DNA from: Maribacter_C sp047345145
Lineage (GTDB): Bacteria > Bacteroidota > Bacteroidia > Flavobacteriales > Flavobacteriaceae
Reading direction: 5' to 3'
DNA: 64,000 nucleotides
Assembly (NCBI RefSeq): GCF_047345145.1
Contig: NZ_JBLFER010000001.1
Coordinates: 124,001-188,000 of the forward strand
A program made the translations under genes and the position numbers. Shown here piece after piece: positions 56,656 through 64,000 of this stretch (its first letter is position 1; each line of letters opens with the position of its first letter). The notes below the pieces were generated by a model. It was given only the letters and a program-made list of their open reading frames with translations. It searched no databases and had not been told where the DNA came from.

Positions 56656-57365
56656 CTCTCTTCTGCATTAAGTAATGCTTCTTCAAGTTGCAATTTCTTG
56701 TAACGACTTAAAGGAATTTGTTGTCCTTCAACTTCAACCTGAGCGCTACTAAATTTTTCGACTCTTTCAAGATTTACGATGTAGCTTTTATGAATTCTAA
56801 GAAATTTATCTTGGGGTAGTTTTTCAATGAAGGCTTTCATAGTAGAAAGAACCAGAATATTATTATTATCTATCGTAACTAACTTTATATAATCACCTAA
56901 ACCTTCAATCCACTTAATATCATTAACAACTACCTTAACTTTTTTAAGGTTACTGTTCACATAGATATGTGCTTCATCACCCTTCGTAATATTACTTTTG
57001 GCATTTTTGAAAAGGGCTTTTTTAACAGAAGCTGCAAAGCGAGATTTGGTAATCGGTTTTAAAAGATAATCTGTAACATCATAGTCAAAAGCCTTTAAGG
57101 CATAATCAGGCTTGCCCGTAATCAATATGATCTGTGGAATATTAGATAAGGATTCGATAAACTCGAAGCCATTAAGTATAGGCATCTCTACATCAAGAAA
57201 AATCAAATCAATTTGATTTTGCTCAACATTCTTGTAGGCCTCCATCCCATTGTTGTATTCGGCAACTAATTCAAGATTGGGGTGGTCGTTTATTAGCTTA
57301 CTAACTGCCATTCGTTGCAGCGATGAATCATCAACAACGATTGTTCTTAGTTTGTTTGTTTCCAT
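56652..57365 (-). CDS. LytTR-type response regulator
   Basis: A response regulator of about 237 aa. The receiver domain (1-120) has TIVVDDSSLQR (acidic pocket), the phospho-acceptor D58 in IFLDVEMPILNG, ITGKPDYALKAFD and the conserved lysine in LLKPITKSRF. The C-terminal LytTR domain (about 135-235) with VNDIKWIEGLGDYIKL and FLRIHKSYIVNLERVEKF binds DNA as in AlgR/AgrA-type proteins. The longest frame starts at a TTG at 57371; I choose the ATG at 57365 (METNKLRT). No histidine kinase is next to it, so its partner is elsewhere. It converges on galK, with stop codons overlapping; no regulation of galK is implied by that alone. Confidence 0.92.
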   Translation of the reverse strand: METNKLRTIVVDDSSLQRMAVSKLINDHPNLELVAEYNNGMEAYKNVEQNQIDLIFLDVEMPILNGFEFIESLSNIPQIILITGKPDYALKAFDYDVTDYLLKPITKSRFAASVKKALFKNAKSNITKGDEAHIYVNSNLKKVKVVVNDIKWIEGLGDYIKLVTIDNNNILVLSTMKAFIEKLPQDKFLRIHKSYIVNLERVEKFSSAQVEVEGQQIPLSRYKKLQLEEALLNAEES

Positions 57366-57371
57366 TTTCAA

Positions 57372-57723
57372 AGTCTTTGCAATAACACCTTTACTTATAA
57401 TTGGGTATTTTCCTTCAACTTTCGGGCCAAAGATAACTGAATTACTCTTTTAAAAAGTGTTAAAAGCCTTGTAAAGATTAGATTTTAGTGGAATTAACAG
57501 CTTGTGATTTTGCTTCCGCCTGCTTTTTTAAGGTGAAGTGAGCGATGAGTTAAAAAGTGAATTTTGGTAAAAAAAAATTACGAAAAGCAATTTTTTTCCC
57601 TTAAAAACCAATTATTAAGGTTTTTGAGACACATTTTTGATGAAAAACTTTTAATAACTTAACTGTAAGGTTTTTATCAAAAAACCTACTTTTGTTTTAT
57701 AAATAGTATAGAAGAATAGGAAT
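57372..57723. other. Divergent intergenic region between the LytTR regulator and trxB
   Basis: These 352 bp are AT-rich, with no gene supported. Poly-A/T runs occur at about 57570-57605 and 57675-57700. The right end holds the trxB promoter box. The left end should hold the regulator's promoter. Confidence 0.5.
57687..57694 (+). promoter_or_regulatory. Candidate -7 promoter box of trxB
   Basis: TACTTTTG matches TAnnTTTG, 29 nt before the trxB ATG. No clear TTG is found at -33, as is common for weak members of this class. Confidence 0.55.
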
Positions 57724-58710
57724 ATGTCAGAGCAAATTGAAAGAGTAAAAACGTTGATTATTGGTTCAGGTCCTGCGGGGTATACCGCTGCGATTTATGC
57801 TGCAAGAGCGGACTTGAAACCCTTATTATATACGGGGATGGAGCCTGGAGGTCAATTGACTACAACTACGGAAGTCGATAACTTTCCGGGATACCCAGAA
57901 GGTATTGACGGCCCAACAATGATGGTACAATTACAGCAGCAGGCTGAAAGATTTGGTACAGAAGTTCGAATAGGTATGGTTACCGCGGTAGAATTGAGCA
58001 AGGAAGTTGGTGGAATTCACAGAGCAACTATTGATGATTCAGATAAGGTAATTGAAGCGGAAACTATTATTATTTCTACTGGTGCTACGGCGAAATACTT
58101 AAACATACCAAGTGAGCAAAAGTTACGTGGTGGAGGTGTTTCTGCGTGCGCCGTTTGTGACGGTTTCTTTTATAAAGGTCAAGACGTTGCAATTGTAGGC
58201 GCGGGTGATACCGCTGCGGAAGAGGCGTCGTATTTGGCAAATATTTGTAACAAAGTGACCATGTTGGTGCGTAAAGATTATATGCGTGCTTCTAAAGCGA
58301 TGCAGCATCGTGTGAACAGCCTAAAGAATATTGAAGTTCGATATAATACTGAAGTTGATGAGGTTTTGGGTGACCAAGTGGTTGAAGGTTTACGAATGGT
58401 AAACAATCAGACCGGTGAGAAAGAGGATATTGCTATTACGGGACTATTTATTGCGATTGGTCACAAGCCGAATACTGATATTTTTAAGGGCCAGTTAGAT
58501 ATGGATGAAACAGGGTATTTGATTACTGAAGGAAAATCTACAAAAACCAATCTTCCTGGTGTGTTTGCCAGCGGTGATGCTCAGGATAAAGAATACCGTC
58601 AAGCGGTAACTGCAGCCGGTACAGGTTGTATGGCAGCCTTAGATGCAGAAAGATACCTTGCAACCGTAGGTTCTGTCGAAGAAGTTGTGGGCGACCAGTA
58701 TAATGTTTAA
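57724..58710 (+). CDS. trxB: Thioredoxin-disulfide reductase
   Basis: A 328-aa cytoplasmic flavoenzyme that reduces thioredoxin with NADPH. The FAD-binding GSGPAGYTAAIYAARA is at the N-terminus. The redox pair is C142-A-V-C145 in SACAVCDGFF, the NADPH-binding loop is IVGAGDTAAEEASYL, and the C-terminal FAD motif is GVFASGDAQDKEYRQA. Length and motifs are standard for low-molecular-weight TrxR. It is a single-gene transcript ending at a strong hairpin terminator. Confidence 0.97.
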   Translation: MSEQIERVKTLIIGSGPAGYTAAIYAARADLKPLLYTGMEPGGQLTTTTEVDNFPGYPEGIDGPTMMVQLQQQAERFGTEVRIGMVTAVELSKEVGGIHRATIDDSDKVIEAETIIISTGATAKYLNIPSEQKLRGGGVSACAVCDGFFYKGQDVAIVGAGDTAAEEASYLANICNKVTMLVRKDYMRASKAMQHRVNSLKNIEVRYNTEVDEVLGDQVVEGLRMVNNQTGEKEDIAITGLFIAIGHKPNTDIFKGQLDMDETGYLITEGKSTKTNLPGVFASGDAQDKEYRQAVTAAGTGCMAALDAERYLATVGSVEEVVGDQYNV

Positions 58711-58743
58711 TTAATGATAGATACATACGAATTTTAGAAAATT

Positions 58744-58772
58744 AAAAGCCGCTATTGAAAATAGCGGCTTTT
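58744..58772. terminator. Bidirectional intrinsic terminator
   Basis: A perfect 13-bp stem (AAAAGCCGCTATT with AATAGCGGCTTTT) and a 3-nt loop lie between trxB and the convergent small secreted gene. The flanking A and T tracts suit both strands. Confidence 0.92.
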
Positions 58773-58790
58773 TCGTTAATACAGATATGG

Positions 58791-59240
58791 TTAGTCTATT
58801 CGCTTATAGTTTTCAGAAGACTCAGGAATCCCATTTTCATCTAAGGAAATTTGACTAAAACTATCTTTATATAAATGGAGTTCAAATTTGAAAACTTGAA
58901 CCGTATCCTGAATGGCCATCATAGTTGCTGAACCATATTCGAGTCTTTCCTCCAATTCTTCAGCCGTATTTGTGTAAGACCCATAGCCAAACCATTCGTT
59001 AGGATCGTCGGGGGAGTGCCGCGTCCACATGACTTTACCTTTACTATAAATTTTAATTTGCCGATATCCATTTACATTCAAAAGGGTATCTGTAACGTTG
59101 CCTTGATCGTAGTTGTAACGATTAACGAGTTCCCAAGTTCCTTCTAATGAATTTGCTGTTGTCTGTTGTTTTGAAGATGTGAATTCAGTAAATGATACAA
59201 GAATTAACATCAAAAAAACCAATCCGAGTAGTTTTTTCAT
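58791..59240 (-). CDS. Small secreted lipocalin-like hypothetical protein
   Basis: A 149-aa protein with a signal peptide (LMLILVSFTEFTSS). The core has SLEGTWELVNRYNYDQGN, the G-x-W entry typical of lipocalin-like/DUF4488-type beta-barrels, followed by regularly spaced beta strands (GYRQIKIYSKGKVMWTRH, FKFELHLYKDSF). No catalytic motif is apparent and the function is unknown. It probably lies in the periplasm. It is upstream of, and convergent with, trxB, and 130 nt downstream of the PLP-enzyme gene on the same strand. Confidence 0.7.
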   Translation of the reverse strand: MKKLLGLVFLMLILVSFTEFTSSKQQTTANSLEGTWELVNRYNYDQGNVTDTLLNVNGYRQIKIYSKGKVMWTRHSPDDPNEWFGYGSYTNTAEELEERLEYGSATMMAIQDTVQVFKFELHLYKDSFSQISLDENGIPESSENYKRID

Positions 59241-59370
59241 TTCAGTAGATTTTAGTGTTATCAGTACTGGGGAACACTAAAAAGTTACGAAAATTTTAAC
59301 AAATTATCAATATTTATATGAATAATTAAGAATAGTTAAATTAAGGAGTGGTTATTTTTAGGAAATGATA

Positions 59371-60411
59371 TTAAAGTGCATTTAAAAGTTCAGCTAGAAC
59401 TGTGATATCTTCCCTGGTATGCACTGCTGAAAGTACGATTCGACTCATTAATGGAGAATCTTCATTCGGATAGTTGAAATTGGTAATCAGAACATCATTT
59501 TTTTCAAGAAAAGAAGCAATTTTCGGGTTTGAAAAATAGAAAGCCGGATAGTTATCTAAATAGTTTAATAACTCCGGATTTTTCAAAGACTTCACAAACC
59601 ATTGAATATTTTGGTTCAACAATTTTCGTTTTTCTTCGAATACCTTTTTACCATTTAAAAGAGTTGCTATTGCAGCGGGGGATGCTGGACTCGCTCCACC
59701 AAAGAAATCAGTATTCTTGAATTGTTCTATTCGGTTTTTCGAGCCAAAGATTCCTCCAGCTTGTATGCCATAGCCCTTTCCTAAAGAGCAGCAGACGATT
59801 ACTTCTTTTGCATTGAGTTGTTTGGCTCGTTCATAGGCGCCACATCCATTTTCTCCCACAATACCTATTCCATGAGAATCGTCGATAACAAGAATGATTT
59901 TTTCCAATGGAAGCCTTCTGAGTCCGGCAAAATGTGGGTACCCACCTTCTAACACTAATATAGAATCCATAAAAGCTACTGGAACTTTTTTGCTCTTATT
60001 AAAATGGCTGCTAATAGCTGTGCTTAAATCGTCAAAACTTTGATAAGGTTCCATACCAGGAATATGGACCGCTGAATGAGACTCCGGAGCATAAAATAAT
60101 TCGTAGACATCAGAATTCAGACTTCGTGCGACCAATTGTCCTGCCAAATACCCGGAAGACATTGTAATACAACTTTCACTACCTACTAGATTTGCTAAAT
60201 ACTTTTCAGCCTCTTCAAAAACTGAGATTTGCACATTCGCCTTTCGAGACGCGCCATAGTTAGTACCATAGTTTTTGAGGTTCTTGATATAGATATCCTG
60301 AAAAACAGCATCGGTTTGTAGTCCTAAATAGGAGGTGCCTCCGAAGTACAAATAGGATTTCCCGTCTACGGAAATAGTTCTTCCAGGAAATGCGTCTACA
60401 GAATAGGTCAT
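59371..60411 (-). CDS. PLP-dependent alpha-oxoamine-synthase-like enzyme (BioF/KBL-like)
   Basis: A 346-aa fold type I PLP enzyme, shorter than usual BioF (about 385). Visible are YLYFGGTSYLGLQTD at the N-terminus, VIDDSHGIGIVGENG with the PLP-contacting D-x-H, and CSLGKGYGIQAGGIFGS with the Schiff-base lysine. These features match alpha-oxoamine synthases (8-amino-7-oxononanoate synthase, glycine C-acetyltransferase, serine palmitoyltransferase). No other biotin genes are nearby, so the name bioF is not justified. It overlaps the dipeptide epimerase gene in an ATGA junction, which argues for a joint pathway of unknown product. Confidence 0.85.
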   Translation of the reverse strand: MTYSVDAFPGRTISVDGKSYLYFGGTSYLGLQTDAVFQDIYIKNLKNYGTNYGASRKANVQISVFEEAEKYLANLVGSESCITMSSGYLAGQLVARSLNSDVYELFYAPESHSAVHIPGMEPYQSFDDLSTAISSHFNKSKKVPVAFMDSILVLEGGYPHFAGLRRLPLEKIILVIDDSHGIGIVGENGCGAYERAKQLNAKEVIVCCSLGKGYGIQAGGIFGSKNRIEQFKNTDFFGGASPASPAAIATLLNGKKVFEEKRKLLNQNIQWFVKSLKNPELLNYLDNYPAFYFSNPKIASFLEKNDVLITNFNYPNEDSPLMSRIVLSAVHTREDITVLAELLNAL

Positions 60412-61421
60412 GAATTCAAGGTTACGCCGCTTCCTCCTAATGAAGGGAAGATTACTTTACCATCTGAAGAAATGACAACTCCTTGAGCGATATCGCCATT
60501 CAGAAGCATAGCCCCGTCCATGTCAACATAATCTAGTTGTGGAAGTAGTTGTGCGATTGCCGAGATACCAACCGTAGATTCCGTCATGCAGCCTACCATT
60601 ACCTTCAGTCCCATTTCTTTAGCCTTTTTAATCATTCTTAGAGCAGGAGTAAGGCCTCCGCATTTGGTAAGCTTAATATTGATTCCTGAAAAATGGAGTC
60701 CACATTTTTCAACATCGGTTTCAACGATACAACTCTCATCGGCGATTACGGGAAGCACACTTTGGTGCATCACCTGCTCCATACCTTCCCAGTCATCAGC
60801 TTTTAAGGGTTGCTCAAGAAATTCTACTCCCAAATCTTTAAGTAAGGGGGCGTTGAAAATGGTCTCTTTTGCCGACCATGCACAATTTGCGTCGATACGG
60901 AATATGGCATCAGTGTGTTCTCTGAGCGCTCTGACAATGGCTACATCATCTTCCGTACCCAATTTGATTTTATAAATGGGCCAAGGGGTTTCTTTCATTT
61001 TAGCTACCATTTCATCAATAGACGCCAAGCCAATAGTATAGTTGGTAATAGGGTAGTGGTCTGTGCTTGTTTTCCAAATTTCATGGAGCGGTTTACCCTC
61101 TAGTTTTCCATATAAATCATGGGCAGCCAAATCAAGTGCACAAATAGCAAAATTGCTCAGTCCTTCAGAAATCAAAAAACCGTGCAAGATTTCTGGTGTA
61201 GTAAACGCAAAAGTTGCCAAATCACTTTCAATAGCTGTAATTTCAGCCATCATACTTTCTATGGAAATTTTATAATATGGATTGGCGGTTGCTTCGCCAT
61301 ATCCTGTTTTTCCGTCTAAAGAAAGACCAACTACTAGAGTGTCTTGCGTATCGTGGGCTTCTCTTGAAATGCGGAAAGTATGTTTGAGATTGAGGGTGTA
61401 CTTTTTTAAAGTTAGTTGCAT
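60408..61421 (-). CDS. Dipeptide epimerase (enolase superfamily)
   Basis: A 337-aa member of the muconate-lactonising subgroup. Active-site parts are the K-x-K pair in IYKIKLGTEDD (near residue 160), metal ligands in RIDANCAWS, LEQPLKADDW and IADESCIVE, and the second lysine in INIKLTKCGG. This pattern matches L-Ala-D/L-Glu epimerases and related dipeptide epimerases, which act on peptidoglycan-derived dipeptides. Actual dipeptide specificity cannot be read. It is the first gene of a two-gene operon with the PLP enzyme (4-nt overlap). A terminator of the upstream GIN gene lies 56 nt before its start. Confidence 0.9.
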   Translation of the reverse strand: MQLTLKKYTLNLKHTFRISREAHDTQDTLVVGLSLDGKTGYGEATANPYYKISIESMMAEITAIESDLATFAFTTPEILHGFLISEGLSNFAICALDLAAHDLYGKLEGKPLHEIWKTSTDHYPITNYTIGLASIDEMVAKMKETPWPIYKIKLGTEDDVAIVRALREHTDAIFRIDANCAWSAKETIFNAPLLKDLGVEFLEQPLKADDWEGMEQVMHQSVLPVIADESCIVETDVEKCGLHFSGINIKLTKCGGLTPALRMIKKAKEMGLKVMVGCMTESTVGISAIAQLLPQLDYVDMDGAMLLNGDIAQGVVISSDGKVIFPSLGGSGVTLNS

Positions 61422-61476
61422 TGGAAAAAATAGATTTCCTCTAAGATATAGAAACTATTTTCCATGAAAAAGAAGA

Positions 61477-61500
61477 AGCCCGTCAAAGTTTTGACGAGCC
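61477..61500 (-). terminator. Intrinsic terminator after the GIN-domain gene
   Basis: On the minus strand GGCTCGTCAAA pairs with TTTGACGGGCT (11 bp with two wobble pairs), followed by TCTTCTTTTTC. It separates the PspC-GIN transcript from the epimerase gene. Confidence 0.7.
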
Positions 61501-61522
61501 CCTTACAACCTAAAAATGGGTT

Positions 61523-62254
61523 CTAGTATTTGTGAACACTGCCAGAAACCGATTTCTTTTTTTCGACATTCGGGTCACCTGAATATGAAATGTTTCCACC
61601 GCTACTGGCGTCAGCTATAAGAGATTTTGAAACTTGTATTTTTACATTTCCACCACTACTGGCGTCTGCATTACATGTTCGTGTTTCAAGGTTCTTTGCA
61701 TTTATGTTGCCTCCGCTGCTCACGTCAACCACAGCTTCATCTGCGGTACCGGTAATACTAAGATTAGCCCCGCTACTAGCATCGATGTCAATTTCATTGG
61801 TGGCTACATCTAAATCTAATTGCGCACCACTGCTTCCATCTACTTCAAGTTCACTTGTCTTGATAGTGTTTTTTGTAGTTAGATGAGCTCCGCTAGAGCT
61901 TCGAAGTACGGTAACTTTTGGCAGGGAAACATAAATGTTTTTGGTAGCTCTTCCAATATTTTGCTCAGCATGAATGCGAAGCTTACCATCTCTAATATCA
62001 GTTTCAATGAGATCTATCACATTTTCATCGGCTTCTACCTCAATGCTGAATTCATCTGCTTGGGTAACATAGACCATTAAGCCCTCTGAGGCGGATACTT
62101 TTGTAAAATCTTCGGAAACTGTTCGTGTGTCGGTTACTACTACTCCGTTTCCTTTTTTACCTGTCCCAAAATTTCCAATTTGAATATCTAATCCACAGGA
62201 GGATAAAAATAAACTCATTAAGAGAGCGATTGCAATTCTTACTAATGTTGTCAT
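61523..62254 (-). CDS. GIN-domain (DUF2807) lipoprotein
   Basis: A 243-aa lipoprotein (lipobox FLSSCGLD). The body is a right-handed beta-helix of the DUF2807/GIN domain, with a ladder of SSGA and SSGG turns about every 20 residues (RSSSGAHLTT, VDGSSGAQLDL, DASSGANLSI, VSSGGNINAK, DASSGGNVKI, DASSGGNISY). The family is often called head-GIN or auto-transporter adhesin head; function is unknown, with polysaccharide binding suggested. It lies 149 bp downstream of a PspC-domain gene, a pairing common in Bacteroidota, probably in one transcript. Confidence 0.9.
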   Translation of the reverse strand: MTTLVRIAIALLMSLFLSSCGLDIQIGNFGTGKKGNGVVVTDTRTVSEDFTKVSASEGLMVYVTQADEFSIEVEADENVIDLIETDIRDGKLRIHAEQNIGRATKNIYVSLPKVTVLRSSSGAHLTTKNTIKTSELEVDGSSGAQLDLDVATNEIDIDASSGANLSITGTADEAVVDVSSGGNINAKNLETRTCNADASSGGNVKIQVSKSLIADASSGGNISYSGDPNVEKKKSVSGSVHKY

Positions 62255-62403
62255 GACTGTTGTTTTTGTACTGAACTTGTTTCGGTATCTGTAACAAGTT
62301 CACTGATTAATTGATTGTTTTTTGTTGATGTAAAATTGTTGTTTTTATTCCTTTTTGAATAATACAATTAACTGAACTGTCAAATACAGGTGATGAATTG
62401 TAT

Positions 62404-64000
62404 TTAAACAGTGTCACTATCGTTTGCTTTAACTTTTACGCCATTTTCATTGATTTCTATATCAACATTTTCGTTGTCAGAATCATCATCTTTGGCTTTG
62501 ATATCGATGCCATCTTCACCGATTTTCATTTTAAAAGACTCTTCGCCATCTTTGATATCGATGTCAATACCGTCTTCATTGATGATTATCTTATTGTTTT
62601 CTTTTCCTTCTTCTTCTTCTTCCTCTATCTCTTCAGGGCAATCTTGACATTCTTGCACCCCGTTTTTATTCATTTTCCATAGAAAATCTGCCAAATTATT
62701 TATAGCTCGGTCCGTTTCGGTTCTCAAAGTCCATGTTCTCTCATTCGTTGGTGAATACTTAATGAATTGACCTTCTGGTACATATAGATTGACACGTATT
62801 TCTTGGCCATTAAATGTACTCTCGTCAGCAGTGGTTAAGAAATTATTCAACCTCAAATTTTTCCCGTCCAATGTATAATCATAAACTATTTTTTTCGCAA
62901 TATCTCTAGCCGCCTCATAAGACGATCCATTTGCTTCTTGACGTATGGAAATTCGCAGGGTCGAATCTTGAGACTTCTTAATATTGAACCGCACATCATC
63001 TGACAACAAAATAGGATTTCCTTCATCATTATAGAGCATAACAGAGTCATCCATTCTCATGATTTCACGTTCATCCCATAATTCAGTGCTTACCAATTGA
63101 ATGTTCAAAGTGTCGTTAACGCTATTAAGATAAAGCTCATTTTCAGTAGTTACACTACCAGTAAAAGCATGTGAAGCTGCTTCCCGCACTCCTAAAACTA
63201 TTAGTGAGATTAGTGAGATTAGCCATAAGCCCAATAAGGAGAACTTAGCAATATTGCCAATTGATTTCAAATTGTTCACAAGTATCTTTAACCCTAAATA
63301 TAACAGGAAGAAAAATGGAATTCCGATGGCGAAGAAGAGCAGCAAAGATATAAGCCATACTGGTGTTCCCGTTATATTTTTGAGTATACCATCTACTCCA
63401 GGCATATGAAACCAATCTAAGGTTCCTACCGTAAGCATACCTATGAACATACCTATAATCGTGGCAGCACCAACAATAATCAAAATGATGCCAATGAACT
63501 TTCCAAAAATTTTGAAGAAGAACATAATGATATCACCAATGGTATCGAAGAAGGTTTTTCCTCCATTTTTTACTTTGTTGCCAACTTCGGAATAGTCGAC
63601 GTTTTTTACTTTTTCTGCAACATCATCAAAGCCTTCCTTGACCTTACGCTCTATATTGCTGATGTTGATATCCTCCCCCCGCATATCCAACTTTTGCGAG
63701 GTTGTAGTTGCTTCGGGAATTAAAATCCATAGTAAACCATATAATAAGATGAAACCGCCTCCAGAACCAATGGTAAGGACAACCCATAGTAAACGAACCC
63801 ATAATGGATCTACGCCGACATAGTGAGCAAGACCAGATGAGACACCTGCTACATACTTCATTTCGGTATCTCTGTATAGTTTCTTACTTCTTCTTTGTTC
63901 TGATGAGCGTTTTGCTTTTGGTTCATCTTCGAAGATATCTTCATCTACCATATAATCTTCGGGTTGCCCCATGATAGTTATGACTTCGTCTACTTCTTTT
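62404..64000 (-). CDS. PspC-domain membrane protein, N-terminus outside the window
   Basis: The frame stays open upstream of the ATG at 63972: nine more codons (KEVDEVITI) run to the window edge and read on into MGQPEDYMVDED. Bacteroidota PspC proteins have a KEVDEVI-x-x-MGxPEDY junction after a cytoplasmic HAAS-like N-terminal segment, so the gene almost certainly continues to the right. The PspC domain (KLYRDTEMKYVAGVSSGLAHY, then WVRLLWVVLTIG) is followed by about three more membrane helices and a soluble C-terminal part ending in acidic DGIDIDIKDGE-type repeats. PspC proteins belong to phage-shock-like membrane-stress systems. It is probably co-transcribed with the GIN gene. Confidence 0.88.
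   Translation of the reverse strand, partial: KEVDEVITIMGQPEDYMVDEDIFEDEPKAKRSSEQRRSKKLYRDTEMKYVAGVSSGLAHYVGVDPLWVRLLWVVLTIGSGGGFILLYGLLWILIPEATTTSQKLDMRGEDINISNIERKVKEGFDDVAEKVKNVDYSEVGNKVKNGGKTFFDTIGDIIMFFFKIFGKFIGIILIIVGAATIIGMFIGMLTVGTLDWFHMPGVDGILKNITGTPVWLISLLLFFAIGIPFFFLLYLGLKILVNNLKSIGNIAKFSLLGLWLISLISLIVLGVREAASHAFTGSVTTENELYLNSVNDTLNIQLVSTELWDEREIMRMDDSVMLYNDEGNPILLSDDVRFNIKKSQDSTLRISIRQEANGSSYEAARDIAKKIVYDYTLDGKNLRLNNFLTTADESTFNGQEIRVNLYVPEGQFIKYSPTNERTWTLRTETDRAINNLADFLWKMNKNGVQECQDCPEEIEEEEEEGKENNKIIINEDGIDIDIKDGEESFKMKIGEDGIDIKAKDDDSDNENVDIEINENGVKVKANDSDTV

Noticed and set aside
59371..60411. Naming the PLP enzyme bioF.
   Set aside because: No biotin genes are nearby, the protein is short, and it is coupled to a dipeptide epimerase; several oxoamine synthases would fit equally well.
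1..64000. tRNA, rRNA, riboswitch and complete insertion-sequence genes.
   Set aside because: I looked in the intergenic gaps and saw no cloverleaf with conserved TTCGA loop, no rRNA sequence, no recognised riboswitch and no transposase frame. A covariance-model scan would be the decisive test.

Overview
The window reads as part of the chromosome of a marine, probably gliding member of the Flavobacteriaceae (Bacteroidota). This is inferred from the AT-rich sequence, several TAnnTTTG promoter -7 boxes, a type IX secretion (T9SS) adhesin with PorP/SprF and PorE-like partners, a TonB-dependent receptor with a carboxypeptidase-regulatory-like N-terminus, a PspC/GIN gene pair, and both sulfate-activation and sulfatase genes. 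I cannot name the genus or species from sequence alone.

Region 1 (1-24.5 kb) is an exopolysaccharide/capsule locus. It starts inside a glycosyltransferase gene followed by wecB (UDP-GlcNAc 2-epimerase). On the minus strand lie a sulfotransferase and a cysQ-DUF2061-cysC-cysD-cysN operon, enough to make PAPS and clear PAP, with no sulfite-forming genes. I infer that the polymer is sulfated. The plus-strand core is wzc-type tyrosine autokinase, acetyltransferase, wzx flippase, two glycosyltransferases, a wzy-like polymerase and a third glycosyltransferase. Two repetitive secreted proteins with a common N-terminal module and tail-fibre-like repeats (6.9-8.4 and 18.8-21.5 kb) flank this core. A GT2 enzyme, a WecG/TagA enzyme and a second acetyltransferase follow. 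A 122-bp element with inverted ends, possibly an insertion-sequence remnant, lies at 22.6 kb.

Region 2 (24.7-30.3 kb) holds an acyl-CoA thioesterase II, an acyl-CoA synthetase and a TonB-dependent receptor, ending in a bidirectional terminator.

Region 3 (30.3-48.1 kb) is a minus-strand T9SS module: a 4630-aa multidomain calcium-binding adhesin with a type B sorting domain, then a PorP/SprF protein, then a PorE-like OmpA protein. Upstream of the adhesin is a 949-bp non-coding region. It contains a candidate structured RNA (several stems, its own promoter-like box and an intrinsic terminator), a motif set shared between the RNA and adhesin upstream regions, and two copies of a REP-like repeat.

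Region 4 (48.1-57.4 kb) has a DUF255 thioredoxin-fold lipoprotein, a phytanoyl-CoA-dioxygenase-like protein, and a plus-strand run of Gfo/Idh/MocA oxidoreductase, sulfatase, formylglycine-generating enzyme (FGE) and galactokinase. This suggests scavenging of sulfated galactose-containing glycans. A LytTR response regulator converges on the run.

Region 5 (57.7-64 kb) has trxB, a small secreted protein, a PLP-dependent acyltransferase-like enzyme coupled to a dipeptide epimerase, and a GIN-domain lipoprotein plus a PspC-domain protein that runs off the right edge. No rRNA, tRNA, CRISPR array or intact transposase was found.
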